Below, piece by piece: positions 49,743-60,009 of a stretch of 64,000 nucleotides of DNA. The translations under genes were made by a program, and so were the position numbers. The DNA is taken from positions 124,001-188,000 of the forward strand of contig JADJRI010000006.1 of assembly GCA_016712275.1 (NCBI GenBank), given 5' to 3'. Positions within the stretch are counted from its first letter, which is position 1. Every line of letters begins with the position of its first letter. The notes under the pieces are model-generated. The model saw nothing but the letters and a program-made list of their open reading frames with translations. It ran no database searches and was not told the DNA's origin. The DNA is from Planctomycetota bacterium (GTDB lineage: Bacteria > Planctomycetota > Phycisphaerae > UBA1845 > UTPLA1).

Positions 49743-50231
49743 ATGAGCGGATTGTCCACGGAATCGAAGGATCGCATTGGCAAGGCCTTGGGCCGAATTC
49801 CCAGCGGGTGTTGCATCGTCACCGTCAGCGCGCGACCGGCCAGACCGGGAATGCTGGCCTCGTGGGTGCAGCAGGCCGCCTTTGAGCCGCCGATGATCAG
49901 TATGGCCATCAAGCGCGAGCGGCCCGTGGCGACACTGATCGATGAGGCCGGCGGGTTTGTCATCAACGTCCTCGGCGAAAACGCAACGCCGATGTTTCAA
50001 CATTTCGGCAAGGGGTTTTCGCCGGAACAGGACGCCTTCGCTGGTTTGGAAACCAAGCCTGTTGGCGCGGGCGTTATCATTTCCGATCAGATCGCATGGC
50101 TGTCGGCGCGCGTCGCGTCCCGGCATCCGGCGGGGGACCATTGGCTGTATCTCGCGGAAATCATCGACGCAGGCATCGGTGAACTCGCGCCGCCGTTTGT
50201 CCATATTCGGAAAAATGGATCGAATTACTGA
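49743..50231 (+). CDS. Flavin-reductase-domain (FMN-binding split barrel) protein
   Basis: The 162-residue protein has the PF01613 pattern: IGKALGRIPSGCCIVTV, WVQQAAFEPPMISMAI, GFVINVLGE and HFGKGF. Members bind FMN and either reduce flavin for partner oxygenases or act in flavodiiron systems. The ATG at 49743 is preferred over 49734. It precedes the MacB-type permease by 28 nt with no terminator. Confidence 0.8.
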   Translation: MSGLSTESKDRIGKALGRIPSGCCIVTVSARPARPGMLASWVQQAAFEPPMISMAIKRERPVATLIDEAGGFVINVLGENATPMFQHFGKGFSPEQDAFAGLETKPVGAGVIISDQIAWLSARVASRHPAGDHWLYLAEIIDAGIGELAPPFVHIRKNGSNY

Positions 50232-50259
50232 TCCCGAATGAAAGGCGCAGGCGTGTTTC

Positions 50260-51474
50260 ATGGGCATTCTGACGCTGATTTTTGAATCGATGATCAGTCT
50301 CGGCAAGAACAAGGTCCGCACGGCTTTGTCCATGCTTGGCATTGTCATCGGCGTTGGCGCGGTCATCGTGCTGGTTGCGATGGCCCAGGCGACGAAGACG
50401 CGTGTGGAGGATGAAATCGCCCGCCTTGGCGACGACTGGATGTTCATCGGTTATTGGGGCATGCCGGTGGGCGGCGTGCGCAAGGGCGATCAGGAGCGCA
50501 AACCCTTTCAGACCAAGATGGAAGCCGATGAAATCATGAAGCAGTGCTCGGCAGTCCGGGCGGCGACGCCGAGCAATCGCATCACGGTGCAGGTCAAGTC
50601 GAGCTATAGCAACTACCTCGCTTCGGTGTATGGCGCTTATCCTGCGTTCCACGATATTCGACGGTGGGATGTGATCGCCGGCCGAAAGCTCGATCAATCC
50701 GACGAGGACAGCCTGAACCCCGTGTGCTGCGTTGGCCAGTCGGCGGCTCGGGAGCTGTTCGGATCGATCAACCCGGTCGGCGAGTTCATTACCATCAAGA
50801 ACTCCCGATTCAAGATCGTCGGCCTGCTGGCTTTCAAGGGACAGCAGGATTCGCGCGATCTGGACGACATCATTCTTGTGCCGTTCATGGTGGCCCAGCG
50901 CAAGATCGCGGGAAATGAACGGTCCGGCACGCTGATGGCCGCGACGCAGCACGGGGTCGATCCCAGCATCGCCCAGGCCCAGATCACCAGCCTGTTGCGG
51001 CAGTTGCACGGCCTGCGCGAGGGCGAGCCCAACGACTTTCGCATCTTTGCGCAAAGCGAAAACGCGGAAACCAAGGCCGCGGCCAGCGAAGAGTTTCAGT
51101 GGCTGCTGCGGATGATCGCGAGCGTGTCGCTGGTGGTCGGCGGCATCGGCATCATGAACATCATGCTGGTGAGCGTGACGGAGCGCACGCGGGAGATCGG
51201 CCTGCGCATGGCGATCGGGGCGAACGGGTTCGACGTGATGCTTCAGTTTCTCATCGAGGCGATCATGCTTTGCGCGATCGGCGGCATCATCGGCATGCTG
51301 AGCGGCTGGCTCTTTACGTTTCTCATGACCCAGCAGGGGTATGAGACGGAGATTTCGCCGGTGGTTGCGGGGATTGCGCTGGGTTGCGCGTTTCTCACCG
51401 GCATACTGTCCGGCTTTTATCCGGCATGGCGGGCGAGCCGGCTGGATCCGATCGAAGCGCTGCGGTACGAGTGA
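50260..51474 (+). CDS. MacB/FtsX-type ABC permease
   Basis: The 404-residue protein has one N-terminal helix (RTALSMLGIVIGVGAVIVLVA), a MacB periplasmic core domain (about 45-280) and three C-terminal helices with the family block VGGIGIMNIMLVSVTERTREIGLRMAIGA and the ending YPAWRASRLDPIEALRYE. Its ATPase is not adjacent; the next ORF downstream is convergent. It would export peptides, lipoproteins or small molecules. The flavin-reductase gene upstream is probably cotranscribed. Confidence 0.88.
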   Translation: MGILTLIFESMISLGKNKVRTALSMLGIVIGVGAVIVLVAMAQATKTRVEDEIARLGDDWMFIGYWGMPVGGVRKGDQERKPFQTKMEADEIMKQCSAVRAATPSNRITVQVKSSYSNYLASVYGAYPAFHDIRRWDVIAGRKLDQSDEDSLNPVCCVGQSAARELFGSINPVGEFITIKNSRFKIVGLLAFKGQQDSRDLDDIILVPFMVAQRKIAGNERSGTLMAATQHGVDPSIAQAQITSLLRQLHGLREGEPNDFRIFAQSENAETKAAASEEFQWLLRMIASVSLVVGGIGIMNIMLVSVTERTREIGLRMAIGANGFDVMLQFLIEAIMLCAIGGIIGMLSGWLFTFLMTQQGYETEISPVVAGIALGCAFLTGILSGFYPAWRASRLDPIEALRYE

Positions 51475-51661
51475 AGCCAAGGAGGGGAAAAAGGGGGCGG
51501 GGGAAGTTTGGAACCGGCGGCGTGAGGGGGTTCCAAAATAAGTCCGGCCGATAGAGCGAAGCGGTCGGCCGCGTCCACGCAAAACCTTGCGAGCAAGCAC
51601 CGGAGCGGTCCCGACGGGGCGAATTGAATGGAGGTTGAGTTGCCGTTACGGGCTAGAGTTG

Positions 51662-52701
51662 CTAATCGTTGGTGAGTAGCTGAGAAATGAACGCGGTCAT
51701 GTATTCGGGGGTCAGGCCGGGAAGCCCGTCCATCTCTGCACATCCGCAAAGGTTGCCTTCACCGAGCAGGCAGTCGGTAAATGGCTGAATGTCGGCTCCG
51801 TTGACCTCGCCGTCATGATTCACGTCCCCGGGTTGACAGAATTCTTCCCATGAGGCTTGAATTCTTGGGCCAAGTTCTGCTTGGACAACCGGGTTATTTA
51901 GTTCTAATCAAACAGTCTGCCCACCACCAAGTTCCATTCGTGGCGGCAACTGATAGATGAGTCAATTCTCCTGTGGCGTTATACCATGGGGCTCCAGACG
52001 AGAAATTTAAACCCTGTACATTAAGCGCTATACCGACGGATTGAATGCCATTAAAATTCATAAAGTCATACAAGCCATCCGGGTAACTAGAAATAACATC
52101 ACTGGCAGGAATCCTCGGCGCATACCCCGCCATAGCATCGCCAACACTAAGCTGCTCACCTGTAGAAGGGTCCCCAAAGTTACCCCGATCAACCATGGTA
52201 AGAATCTGCCCTATCGAGGTGCTGTTAAATTTGACCGGCTCAGTGAATCCCGGAATCGGTTCCGCCAACCAATAGAATCCGAGATCAACCGTATTAGGAT
52301 TGCCGGAGACATAGGTAGGAAATCTCTCCCAAGAGACAACCGGAATTCTTAAAGCATTTGGATCATTATGATTCGCTCCAAAGACGACTTCATTTAGTAC
52401 TGCGACTAGTCGGGCTAGGGGTGAAATGCCCAGCTCCTATTACTAGGGTAGGGGCAACCGCCACACATGAGGCATATTTTGGACCAGTGCTAAAGGTGGC
52501 TTTCACCGCCGCCGCCTGCCAATACATGGGGTCGTTAGCGAGAGCAGTGGACTGAGGATAGAGGCTCATAGATTTGAGAGCGGCGGCGTCAGCGGAGGAT
52601 TCTTTACCTAATCCGAAGATGGAAGCGAGAGAGGGACCGGCGACGGAGGCAAGAGACATGGCAATAGCAGTGGTCTTAGTAAGAAGGGAATTTGATGCCA
52701 T
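51662..52701 (-). CDS. Secreted trypsin-like protein with dockerin (two frameshifts), AT-rich
   Basis: After a signal sequence, the first piece reads YASCVAVAPTLVIGAGHF. After one extra base near 52400, it continues VLNEVVFGANHNDPNALRI and WERFPTYVSGNPNTVDLGFY to INFSSGAPWYNATGELTHLS-like strands. The GAGHF and NFSSGAPWYN blocks sit where trypsin-like proteases have TAAHC and GDSGGP, so a catalytic His and Ser are plausible. A second extra base near 51905 opens LNNPVVQAELGPRIQASW and a dockerin (GDVNHDGEVNGADIQPFTDCLLG, then EMDGLPGLTPEYMTAF) ending at TAG 51662-51664. The body is clearly AT-richer than its neighbours, suggesting recent acquisition. The protease call is tentative, the dockerin is firm. 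Confidence 0.6.
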
Positions 52702-53075
52702 GTGCGTTGCACCCTTTGTATTGATACGCTCGTATTTTGTTGCCGGCCGGTCGATAGGCCGTTGGTTGTGGGCCCTTCAACTGCACGAGTGCCATACCCG
52801 AAAAGCGGCCACTTTCAGACGGGCGTCGCCACGTCTCGGCACCTTGGTTCAAGAGCCGGCAGCGGTTCCTTTCAGGAGAGAGCCCGGCCCAAGCCGTGGC
52901 CGTATTGTACGCTTTTCTGAGACTGCAAAGCAATCGCGGTCTGGGCGGGTGGGCGGGTCGTCCCCCTCACCGAACGGGTATTCACCCTATCCATTTGCGG
53001 ACGCATAAAAGTGCCTGGATGTGCTATGTTCGGCCCGCTTTGCAGTTGGGCACGTAGAATAGGCGGCATTCGGTT
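52702..53075. other. Intergenic region with no gene seen
   Basis: The 374 nt between two minus-strand dockerin genes show no credible open frame. It should contain the promoter of the protease-like gene, but I saw no clear -35/-10 pair. Confidence 0.4.
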
Positions 53076-56000
53076 TTACGGCACCTGCGCGTCGGTGAAG
53101 CCCTGCACATCTTCGCCGTCGGCCGTGCCGTCGGCATTCATGTCGGCGATGAGAATGTGCTCGCAGTCCGAATCGTCGCCGAGTAATACGCCAACGAACA
53201 CAGGCAAGTCCGTCAGGTCGACGCCATTGGCGGCGTCAAAGTCGCCGCGCAGACCGAAACGTACGCGGATTTCCGTGACCGCTTCAACGCCCGCGTCGAT
53301 ATCGCCGGAAACGTGGACTCTGCCGGTGGCGGCGTCGTGGGTGAACGACAGCGTATTGCAACCACCCGCGCCGTTTTTCGTGACGGCGATCACCGACGAA
53401 CCGGCCGGCACGCGGATGTGCGTGTCGAAATTCAGTGCGTTTCCGGTGTGATTGGTAAATGTGTTTCGGTGGGTGGCGTTCGACTCATCGGCCGTGATGC
53501 TGATGCGATGGTTGCCAAGATGCAGATTGTTGCAGGTTATCGTCGACCAGCCGGTCGGCAGTTTCGGTTCGATGCGGAGCGTGTTGCCGTCGGCATCGGG
53601 GGTGTAGTCGAAGAAAAGCATCATCGCATCGACGAAGAAGGACATCGACTCCCACGCGTTGGGCCAGGCGGCCTGCAAAAGGAAATCGGTCTGGCCTGCA
53701 TAGAGCAGACTGTTCGAAGGTGAAATTTGTTCCGCGCCAAAGCCGACCGGGCCGAGGCGGTCCAGCAGCAGGTCGAGCCGATGCCGGTGGTTGTCGATGT
53801 CGCTCTTGCCGGGATTGAAATCCTGCCGCATGGCGTAGTAGCAGCCATACCACATGGTGGAGAGGAACCAGGGGCTGCCGGCCGCATTGGGCGCGCCGGG
53901 ATTGTTCCAATAGCCGTCGTTGTGGTAACGGTTGATAAGATCGTTCCATTCGCCGCCAAAGTTGACCAGCGGCTGGTTGTTGCCGAAGGTGTCGTTGGCG
54001 ACGCCGTTGATGCGATCGGCGATCAGCGCGGTTCGCGGATGATTTGCCGGATATATGTCGAAGGGATAGGCAATGCCGAGCTGCGAGATGTCGCAGTTTT
54101 CGCCATTCCACGCCAGTCGGTCATCGAGACCGGTACGCACAGCATTGGCGCGATTCGTAAAGAGCGCCGCGTCGTTGTGATAATTGCAGGCGCCGGGACC
54201 GCCGGGGCAGGCATTCTGATCGAGAATGTTGGCGATGGCCGCGGCATCCTCCAACGCGCGAATGACACTGGCGTTCGAATAATTGAAGAGGCCGAACGCA
54301 TCCTCCCACAGACTCATGGAGTGCGTGAGATTGAATGTTTCGGTGTAGTATAGCCGCGCGTCGGTGGTGCTTTTTTTCTTCCACTGGCCGTCCTCAAAGA
54401 CGGGTGTGGCGAATTCGCAGGTCGAGGCGATGCCGGCTTCGAAGACTTCGTCGTAATGCGCTTCGAGAAAACCGATGTCGCCGGTCACGTCGTAGATGTA
54501 TCGCGCTCCCCACGGATAGCACGAGGTCTCATCGACCTGTGGCGCGCCCCAGACTGTGTAGCCGTCGGTGGTGTATTTCTGCTTCCAGAATCCCTTGCGT
54601 CCCCAGCCGTCCACATCACGATGGGCCACGTCGCGCAGGAAGTCGTAGATGCCGAGAGATTCAGAGGCGTGCCCCGCTCGTCCCAGCGTGATGGCAGCCC
54701 AGACTGCGTCGCGGCCACACGAACGGATAGGCCCCGTTGTGCATGCCGGCGATGATGCCGCCGTGCTTTCCGTCGAGATGCAGCGCTGTGCCGAGGAGCC
54801 CGCGTTTGAACGTGCGATCGAATCGGTCGTCGGGAACATCGATGGTCACGCCGTCCGTCAGCCAGTCGAGCCAGTAGTTTTCAGTGCTGGTTTGAAGGGA
54901 TTGCGAACTGCCCGATTGGAACCAATCGAGACCCGGTGCGACCTGCTGGAGGTAGGTATCGTTTCCCGTGTCGAAGACACTGGCGTAACCTCCAATGACG
55001 CCGATGTCGATTTCCGTTGCCACGCCGACCGGCAGCACGACCTGCATGCCCACCCAGCCCTGGTCCGTGTCGGTGCTTGTATCGCGGCTGAAATCCGAAG
55101 CGGGCGTTCCGCCGGCGTCGCCGACGTTGTCGACGCGCTTCATGGCGCAGCCGAGATAGACTTTGATGGTCTTTTCGTAGTCGCCGAAAGTGGTCGGGTT
55201 GTATTCGCCGCGGGCGCTGGCGAGCCGGGTGGTGATTTCGTTTTCGAATGGCACGAGAGCGCCGCGCGACGCATCGTGAAAAAGGCCGTCGAAATTGTCG
55301 CCGCCATTCATGGCCTGGTCGACGTGGAAATAGACGTTAACGGTTTTCTGCGACGGGCCGTTATTCGTCAGGATCATTCGCTTGACGAAGATGCCGCGAT
55401 TTTCGGAAGCATCCGCATTCTGTGGGTATGCCACATCCTTCGGTGAAAAATCGAATTGTTCGACGAGGATGTCGTTGCCGGCCGCGACGAGTCGCTGTGT
55501 TGTGCTCACGACATTGGTATCGGTGACGTAGGCTTGCAGCACATCCACATAGTCCGTGCCGTTTGCATTGCTGAGCCAGTAGGTCGTGCCGTCGACGCGA
55601 ATGCCCGGCATCGCCTGGTTCAGGTTCATCTGTCCGCGATTCCCGCTTGGCAGCAGAGGGGGGAACGTGTCGGGTCCATCGACGTAGCCTTCGTTCTTGG
55701 TGCCGATGCCCTGAATGCAGCCGGCCGAGGGATAGTAGATGTCGTAGAGGGAGCCGTTCTGGTCGAGCATCACGTTGATGTAATTGTTTCCGGCGACGGC
55801 CTCTTCCTTCCAGAAATGGATGGGGGGGTAGCCCTGCGCGGGCGTGGGCGAGCCGCTTCCCGCACCGGGCCACGCAAGCTTATTGGTAAATTCGTAGGTT
55901 GCTCCGCCGCCGGCAAATACTTCGGGTACCGGATTGTTGGTGTCCCACGCACTGATCTTGTAACGAATCTGTCGGCCGTAACTTCGTGTGAAAGCGGGTA

Positions 56001-56373
56001 ATTCCGCGCGCCACCAATCATCGTTGCCGTTTTGACCGGCTTCGTTGAATTGAAAGGTGATGGCCGGGCTGGGACCGTAAGAGTGCAGGACAAGCGTGCC
56101 GACGTTGCCGACGCCTTGCGAGCCGTTGGGCTCCGAGCCGTCGTCCGTGTAGTAGATTGCGACGGCGTTGTAGGTGAATGAGGGGCCGGTCTTGATCCAG
56201 AGCGCCACGGCCTCATCCTCGCGGGGAATGGGCGGCTGGCGCATGGTGATTCCGGTCTGGGTGAAGACGCCCGAATTGGGATCGTGTGAAACAAAGTTCG
56301 GCGCGGCGACGGCCGACCTGACCGTGGCCGCAAGTGCCAGTACGATGACATAACGAGTTGGATTGTGCATCAT
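53076..56373 (-). CDS. GH15-like glucosidase with C-terminal dockerin (one frameshift)
   Basis: The N-terminus is a signal peptide (MMHNPTRYVIVLALAATVRS...). A beta-sandwich part is followed by a six-hairpin-type catalytic domain: MHNGAYPFVWPRDAVWAAITLGRAGH has the WPRDxxW motif of GH15 glucoamylases, and WGAPQVDETSCYPWGARYIYDVTG gives the substrate-site region with a probable catalytic Glu. Near 54712 one base is missing in CCGCGACGC. The C-terminus is a dockerin (GDFDAANGVDLTDLPVFVGVLL and ADMNADGTADGEDVQGF). Repaired length is about 1,100 residues. A perfect palindrome lies 12 nt upstream of the start codon, so sugar-responsive control is likely. It is expected to split alpha-glucans outside the cell. 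Confidence 0.75.
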
Positions 56374-56384
56374 GCAGGGTCTCT

Positions 56385-56400
56385 AGTAAAACGTTTTACT
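56385..56400. promoter_or_regulatory. Perfect palindromic operator, LacI/CcpA-like
   Basis: AGTAAAACGTTTTACT is a perfect 16-bp palindrome with the central AACGTT typical of LacI-family operators. It lies 12 nt upstream of the start codon of the secreted glucosidase gene, where a bound repressor would block expression. No LacI-type gene is in the window. Confidence 0.65.
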
Positions 56401-56856
56401 GTAAGGCCGAGCGAATACGCGCGATTCATCGCCCCCATCATCCTCGGCTCAACGCGGGAACCCCATGAGTGTATCATTCCGGACGATGCGGGGTCAAGAA
56501 TCGCCTTCGAATGTGACGGGTTTATTGCGGGAATTTTCATCGCAAATCACATGCGGCTAAGCTGGCCAGAAGCAAGAAACATGCCGTCATTGTGGGGCAT
56601 TGGCTGCGAGCCCGGCGATCCCGGCGGCTGGCAATGACCACTTGCGAGCGGCCGGTCAGGCTAGGGGAGGGTCTTCCCGGTCTTAAGAAATCCCTATATT
56701 TTAGGCATTTTCGAAAAGTAGGGCTTGCTTTTCCCGACGTTTTCCGCCATTTTATCGCCGCGCTACGTGAAAGGCGGCGGCGGAACAGAATGCGACGAGG
56801 ATCGTTCGCACCGTCCGCCCTTGAGAAGATAGTCATACAAGAAAGGACGAATCTCC
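56401..56856. other. Intergenic region between glucosidase and HU gene
   Basis: The 456 nt separate two divergent genes. Apart from the operator beside it, I saw no open frame, repeat or RNA. A ribosome site (AAGAAAGGACG) precedes the HU gene. Confidence 0.45.
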
Positions 56857-57222
56857 ATGGCAAAGAAGAAAACCGCAAAGGCAGCCGCACCGAAGATGAA
56901 AGTCAGTTCGGCATCCAAGCCCCGAACCAAGGGTGAAATCTACAAGATGCTGGCCGAAGGCACGGGCCTCTCGCGCGGCCAGATTGTTTCGGTCTTCAGC
57001 GGCATGTCCGCCATGATCGAAGCCGATATCGGCAAGCGCGGCCCCGGCATTTTCACGGTTCCGGGCCTGTTGAAGATCAAGCGGATTCACAAGCCGGCCA
57101 CCAAGGCGCGCGAAGGCATCAATCCCTTCACCGGCGAAAAGCAGATGTTCAAGGCCAAGCCGGCCCGCAGCGTTGTCAAGGCGCTGGCACTCAAGGCCCT
57201 GAAGGAAATGGCCAACAAGTAA
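56857..57222 (+). CDS. HU-like DNA-binding protein
   Basis: The 121-residue protein has a basic Lys/Ala-rich N-terminal tail, then RTKGEIYKMLAEGTGLSRGQIVSVFSGMSAMIEADI and GPGIFTVPGLLKIKRIHKPATKAREGINPFTGEKQMFKAKPAR, which follow the HU/IHF fold with the DNA-clasping arm around NPFTGE. Planctomycete HU proteins often carry such basic tails. A terminator follows 40 nt after the stop. Role: nucleoid architecture. Confidence 0.85.
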   Translation: MAKKKTAKAAAPKMKVSSASKPRTKGEIYKMLAEGTGLSRGQIVSVFSGMSAMIEADIGKRGPGIFTVPGLLKIKRIHKPATKAREGINPFTGEKQMFKAKPARSVVKALALKALKEMANK

Positions 57223-57262
57223 ACCGCACTTAGTCTTATTGAATCGATTCAACGAAAACAGG

Positions 57263-57297
57263 GACCGCGTCACGGATGGCGCGGTCTCTTGTTTTTT
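57263..57297 (+). terminator. Rho-independent terminator of the HU gene
   Basis: GACCGCG (57263-57269) pairs with CGCGGTC (57280-57286) and is followed by TCTTGTTTTTT. Confidence 0.8.
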
Positions 57298-57443
57298 ACG
57301 GCTGTTACGGACGACGGATTTCCGCCTGACGTAACGGTGTGGTTCGTTTCTTGTCGCGTGTGACAATTCCCATCATGCATGATGGCGAGCGCGCCGTGCG
57401 CGCCCGCCATCGTGCCGTAGTTCTCTTGACCGATTGTCCTGAC

Positions 57444-58142
57444 TTACGCCAGATCGAAGAGCATCACCTCGCTATTCACATCCGCAGCGATTTGTAGATC
57501 GCTTTCATCGTGGATCGCCGCGCCGTCGCCGGCGGCGAGCGGCAGATCGTTCAACAATACACCGCCCCGAAGCACTTGCAGCCATCCGTGCCGCGAGCGG
57601 TCGATCGTGTGAATCAGCCGGTTTCCCTTTTCGATTCGGCCCAAGTAAATCCGGGCATCCTGATTTACGGCCAATGCTCCGTCGCGCCGGTCGCCCGAGG
57701 CTACCAGGCGAAGTCCCTCTTCATCGGTGCGATTTTCACGGCGCAGTTCTTCATAACTCGGCGTCAGCCCGGGTCTTTCAGGCAGCAGCCAGATTTGATA
57801 GAGATGGGTGGTATCGGTCGGCGATGGGTTGAACTCGCTGTGTCGCACACCCGTCCCTGCGGTCATGCGTTGGAAATCGCCGGCGCGCAGAATGGAACCG
57901 TTGCCCATGCTGTCGCGATGCTCCAACTCGCCCTCGAGAACATAGGTGACAATTTCCATATCGCGGTGGCCGTGCATGCCGAAGCCTTTTGCCGCAGCGA
58001 CCCAGTCTTCGTTCATTACCCGCAGCGAGCGAAATGCCATATGCGCGGGGTCGTGATAGTCGCCGAAGGAAAAGGTATGGTATGTGTTGAGCCAGCCGTG
58101 GTCGAAATGGCCTCTGTCGCTATTTCGTCGTACTTGAATCAT
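57444..58142 (-). CDS. Pirin-family protein (quercetinase-like)
   Basis: The 232-residue bicupin matches YhhW-type pirins: GHFDHGWLNTYHTFSFGDYHDP, then the metal-binding GFGMHGHRDMEIVTYVLEGELEHRDSMG block with His and Glu ligands, and AGTGVRHSEFNPS. The C-terminal cupin (GWLQVLRGGVLLNDLPLAAGDGAAI) lacks metal ligands, as is normal. Some members cleave quercetin; others act in redox sensing. It is followed upstream by the SDR gene on the same strand, 166 nt away. Confidence 0.9.
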   Translation of the reverse strand: MIQVRRNSDRGHFDHGWLNTYHTFSFGDYHDPAHMAFRSLRVMNEDWVAAAKGFGMHGHRDMEIVTYVLEGELEHRDSMGNGSILRAGDFQRMTAGTGVRHSEFNPSPTDTTHLYQIWLLPERPGLTPSYEELRRENRTDEEGLRLVASGDRRDGALAVNQDARIYLGRIEKGNRLIHTIDRSRHGWLQVLRGGVLLNDLPLAAGDGAAIHDESDLQIAADVNSEVMLFDLA

Positions 58143-58307
58143 CGTCGTACTCCTTATCGAGTGATTTATTTGTTAACTGGGCCGTCATTCGTTGTTCGCT
58201 CGCCCGTTGGGGGTTGGCGCAAATTGGGTTTCTACTCGGATGACTGGCGATCAAATTTTTCCTCGACGATGATCCATGAGTGCCTCCAAATCGCGCAACT
58301 GATTCGA

Positions 58308-59057
58308 CTATCGCATTCCTCCCGAGATGTAGATTGATTCGCCCGTAACCCAGGCCGAATCGTCCGACGCCAGAAAAACCGCCGCGCCTGCGATGTCCTG
58401 CGGCTGACCGATGCGGCCGAGCGGTGTCTGGGCTTCGACCTGCTTGCGCATGTCACTTTCGGTGATGCCGGACGAATGGGTGCCCTCGGTTTCCACCATG
58501 CCGGGGTTGATCGAATTGACGCGGATTTTCCGCGCCCCGAGTTCCTGTCCCAGTGACCGGGTGATGGCATTCACCGCCGCCTTGGGTCGCGCTTATAGAC
58601 CGATCCGTTCGGCGGGGCGAGCGTCGCGACGACAGAACTGATGTTGATAATGCTGCCGCCGTCTGCGCCGAAGTGCTTTACGGCTTCGCGCGTCGTGAAC
58701 AGCAGACCGAGAACGTTGAGATCAAACTGCCGGCGAAAATGATCGGCCGTCACCTGCTCGATCGGGGCGAATTCGTAAATGCCGGCGTTGTTCACGAGGA
58801 TATCGACGCGGCCATAGGCCTTAATTGTTTCATCAAAGAGCCGGCCGATATCGGCTTCTTTCGAAACGTCGGCCTGAACGGCGATGGCTTTGCCGTCATT
58901 CTTGGTGATCCCGGCGACCTGATCGGGCGCCATCCTTGCTGGAGGAATAATTCACGACGACTGCCGCACCTTCATCTGCCAGCCGCTGGGCGATGGCCGC
59001 GCCAATTCCCTTGGATGCTCCGGTGACGATGGCGACTTTTCCGTGCAATTTGCGCAT
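58308..59057 (-). CDS. Short-chain dehydrogenase/reductase (three indels)
   Basis: An SDR of the FabG/3-oxoacyl-reductase-like class. The N-terminal GKVAIVTGASKGIGAAIAQRLADEG is the TGxxxGxG dinucleotide site, NNAG occurs in VDILVNNAGIYEF, and NISSVV marks the catalytic Ser. The frame breaks near 58927 (an extra C), near 58593 (an extra A) and near 58585 (an extra C); corrected, the active-site YSATKAAV joins to NAITRSLGQEL and to the C-terminal SGGMR. About 249 residues. It diverges from a TetR gene with a shared operator-bearing region, so that regulator probably controls it. Substrate unknown. Confidence 0.85.
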
Positions 59058-59227
59058 AATTTTTCTCCGAGCGTTAAAAGAAAACTCTTGGCATGAAACG
59101 CTGTTAGTGATTGAGGGATTTTCCGCAGGAACGCGGATCAAGATTCCCCAAGGACGATTCTTGCGGTGTTCATCCCGATTGAAGAGTCGTATCGATTTGC
59201 ATACATGACTGTCTCCGGTCGATTATG

Positions 59228-59239
59228 TACCATACGGTA
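59228..59239. promoter_or_regulatory. Candidate TetR-family operator
   Basis: TACCATACGGTA has matching TACC/GGTA arms and resembles operators of YcdC-like TetR regulators that bind TACCGNNCGGTA-type sites. It lies between the divergent SDR and TetR genes. Confidence 0.5.
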
Positions 59240-59290
59240 AATATATCACGCTGGACTTTGAAAGTCAAGGAGATTATTGTATTGATAGGT

Positions 59291-59897
59291 ATGAAAACCA
59301 CCCGCCCCCCAAAAACACGAGGTCGACCCAGAGCCTTCGAGGCCGAAAAGGCCCTCGAACAGGCCATGCGCGTTTTCTGGGAAAAGGGCTATGAAGGCGC
59401 TTCGCTGCCCGATTTGACGAAAGCAATGAACATCAACCGTCCCAGTCTCTATGCCGCCTTTGGCAACAAGGAAGACCTTTTTCGCAAGTGCATCGATCGT
59501 TACGTGTCCGGGCCGGCCGCCTACATTCGGGAGGCTCTGACCGAATCAACGGCCCGCGCCGTATTCGAGAGCCTGCTGCGGCGAGCCGCCGATCTGGTGT
59601 GCGGCGGCGACAATCCACGAGGGTGTCTCATTGTCCAGGGCGCGCTTTGCTGCGCAGAGGACGCGGACCCGGTTCGCCGCGAACTTGCTTCGCGCTGCCG
59701 CCCAAAAGGCCATTCGCGAGCGATTTGTCCGGGCCAGGGCGGAAGGCGATCTTCCTGAAAGTATCGATCCCGGCGATCTCGCCTGTTTTGTCAGCACTCT
59801 CATCAACGGGATTGCCGTACAGGCGGCGGGCGGTGCGACGAAAAAAGACCTTCGTCGAATCGCCGAAACGGCCGTACGAAGTTGGCCCTTAAAGTGA
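59291..59897 (+). CDS. TetR/AcrR-family repressor (one frameshift)
   Basis: The N-terminal helix-turn-helix (RPRAFEAEKALEQAMRVFWEKGYEGASLPDLTKAMNINRPSLYAAFGNKEDLF) is typical of the YcdC/TetR_C_33 group, many of which control a neighbouring SDR. Near 59695 one base is missing; the corrected frame continues LRAAAQKAIRERFVRARAEGDLP and ends ETAVRSWPLK. The ATG at 59291 gives the basic MKTTRPPKTRGRP start. About 202 residues. Confidence 0.88.
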
Positions 59898-60009
59898 TTC
59901 AAGTGCGGCATGGCCCGATTCGCAATGTTCCCCTGACGCGGCGTTTCTGCTATTCTCTCGGCCCGTGTAACCCCAGTATTTCAGAGACATGAACCAGGCC
60001 CGACTTCGA

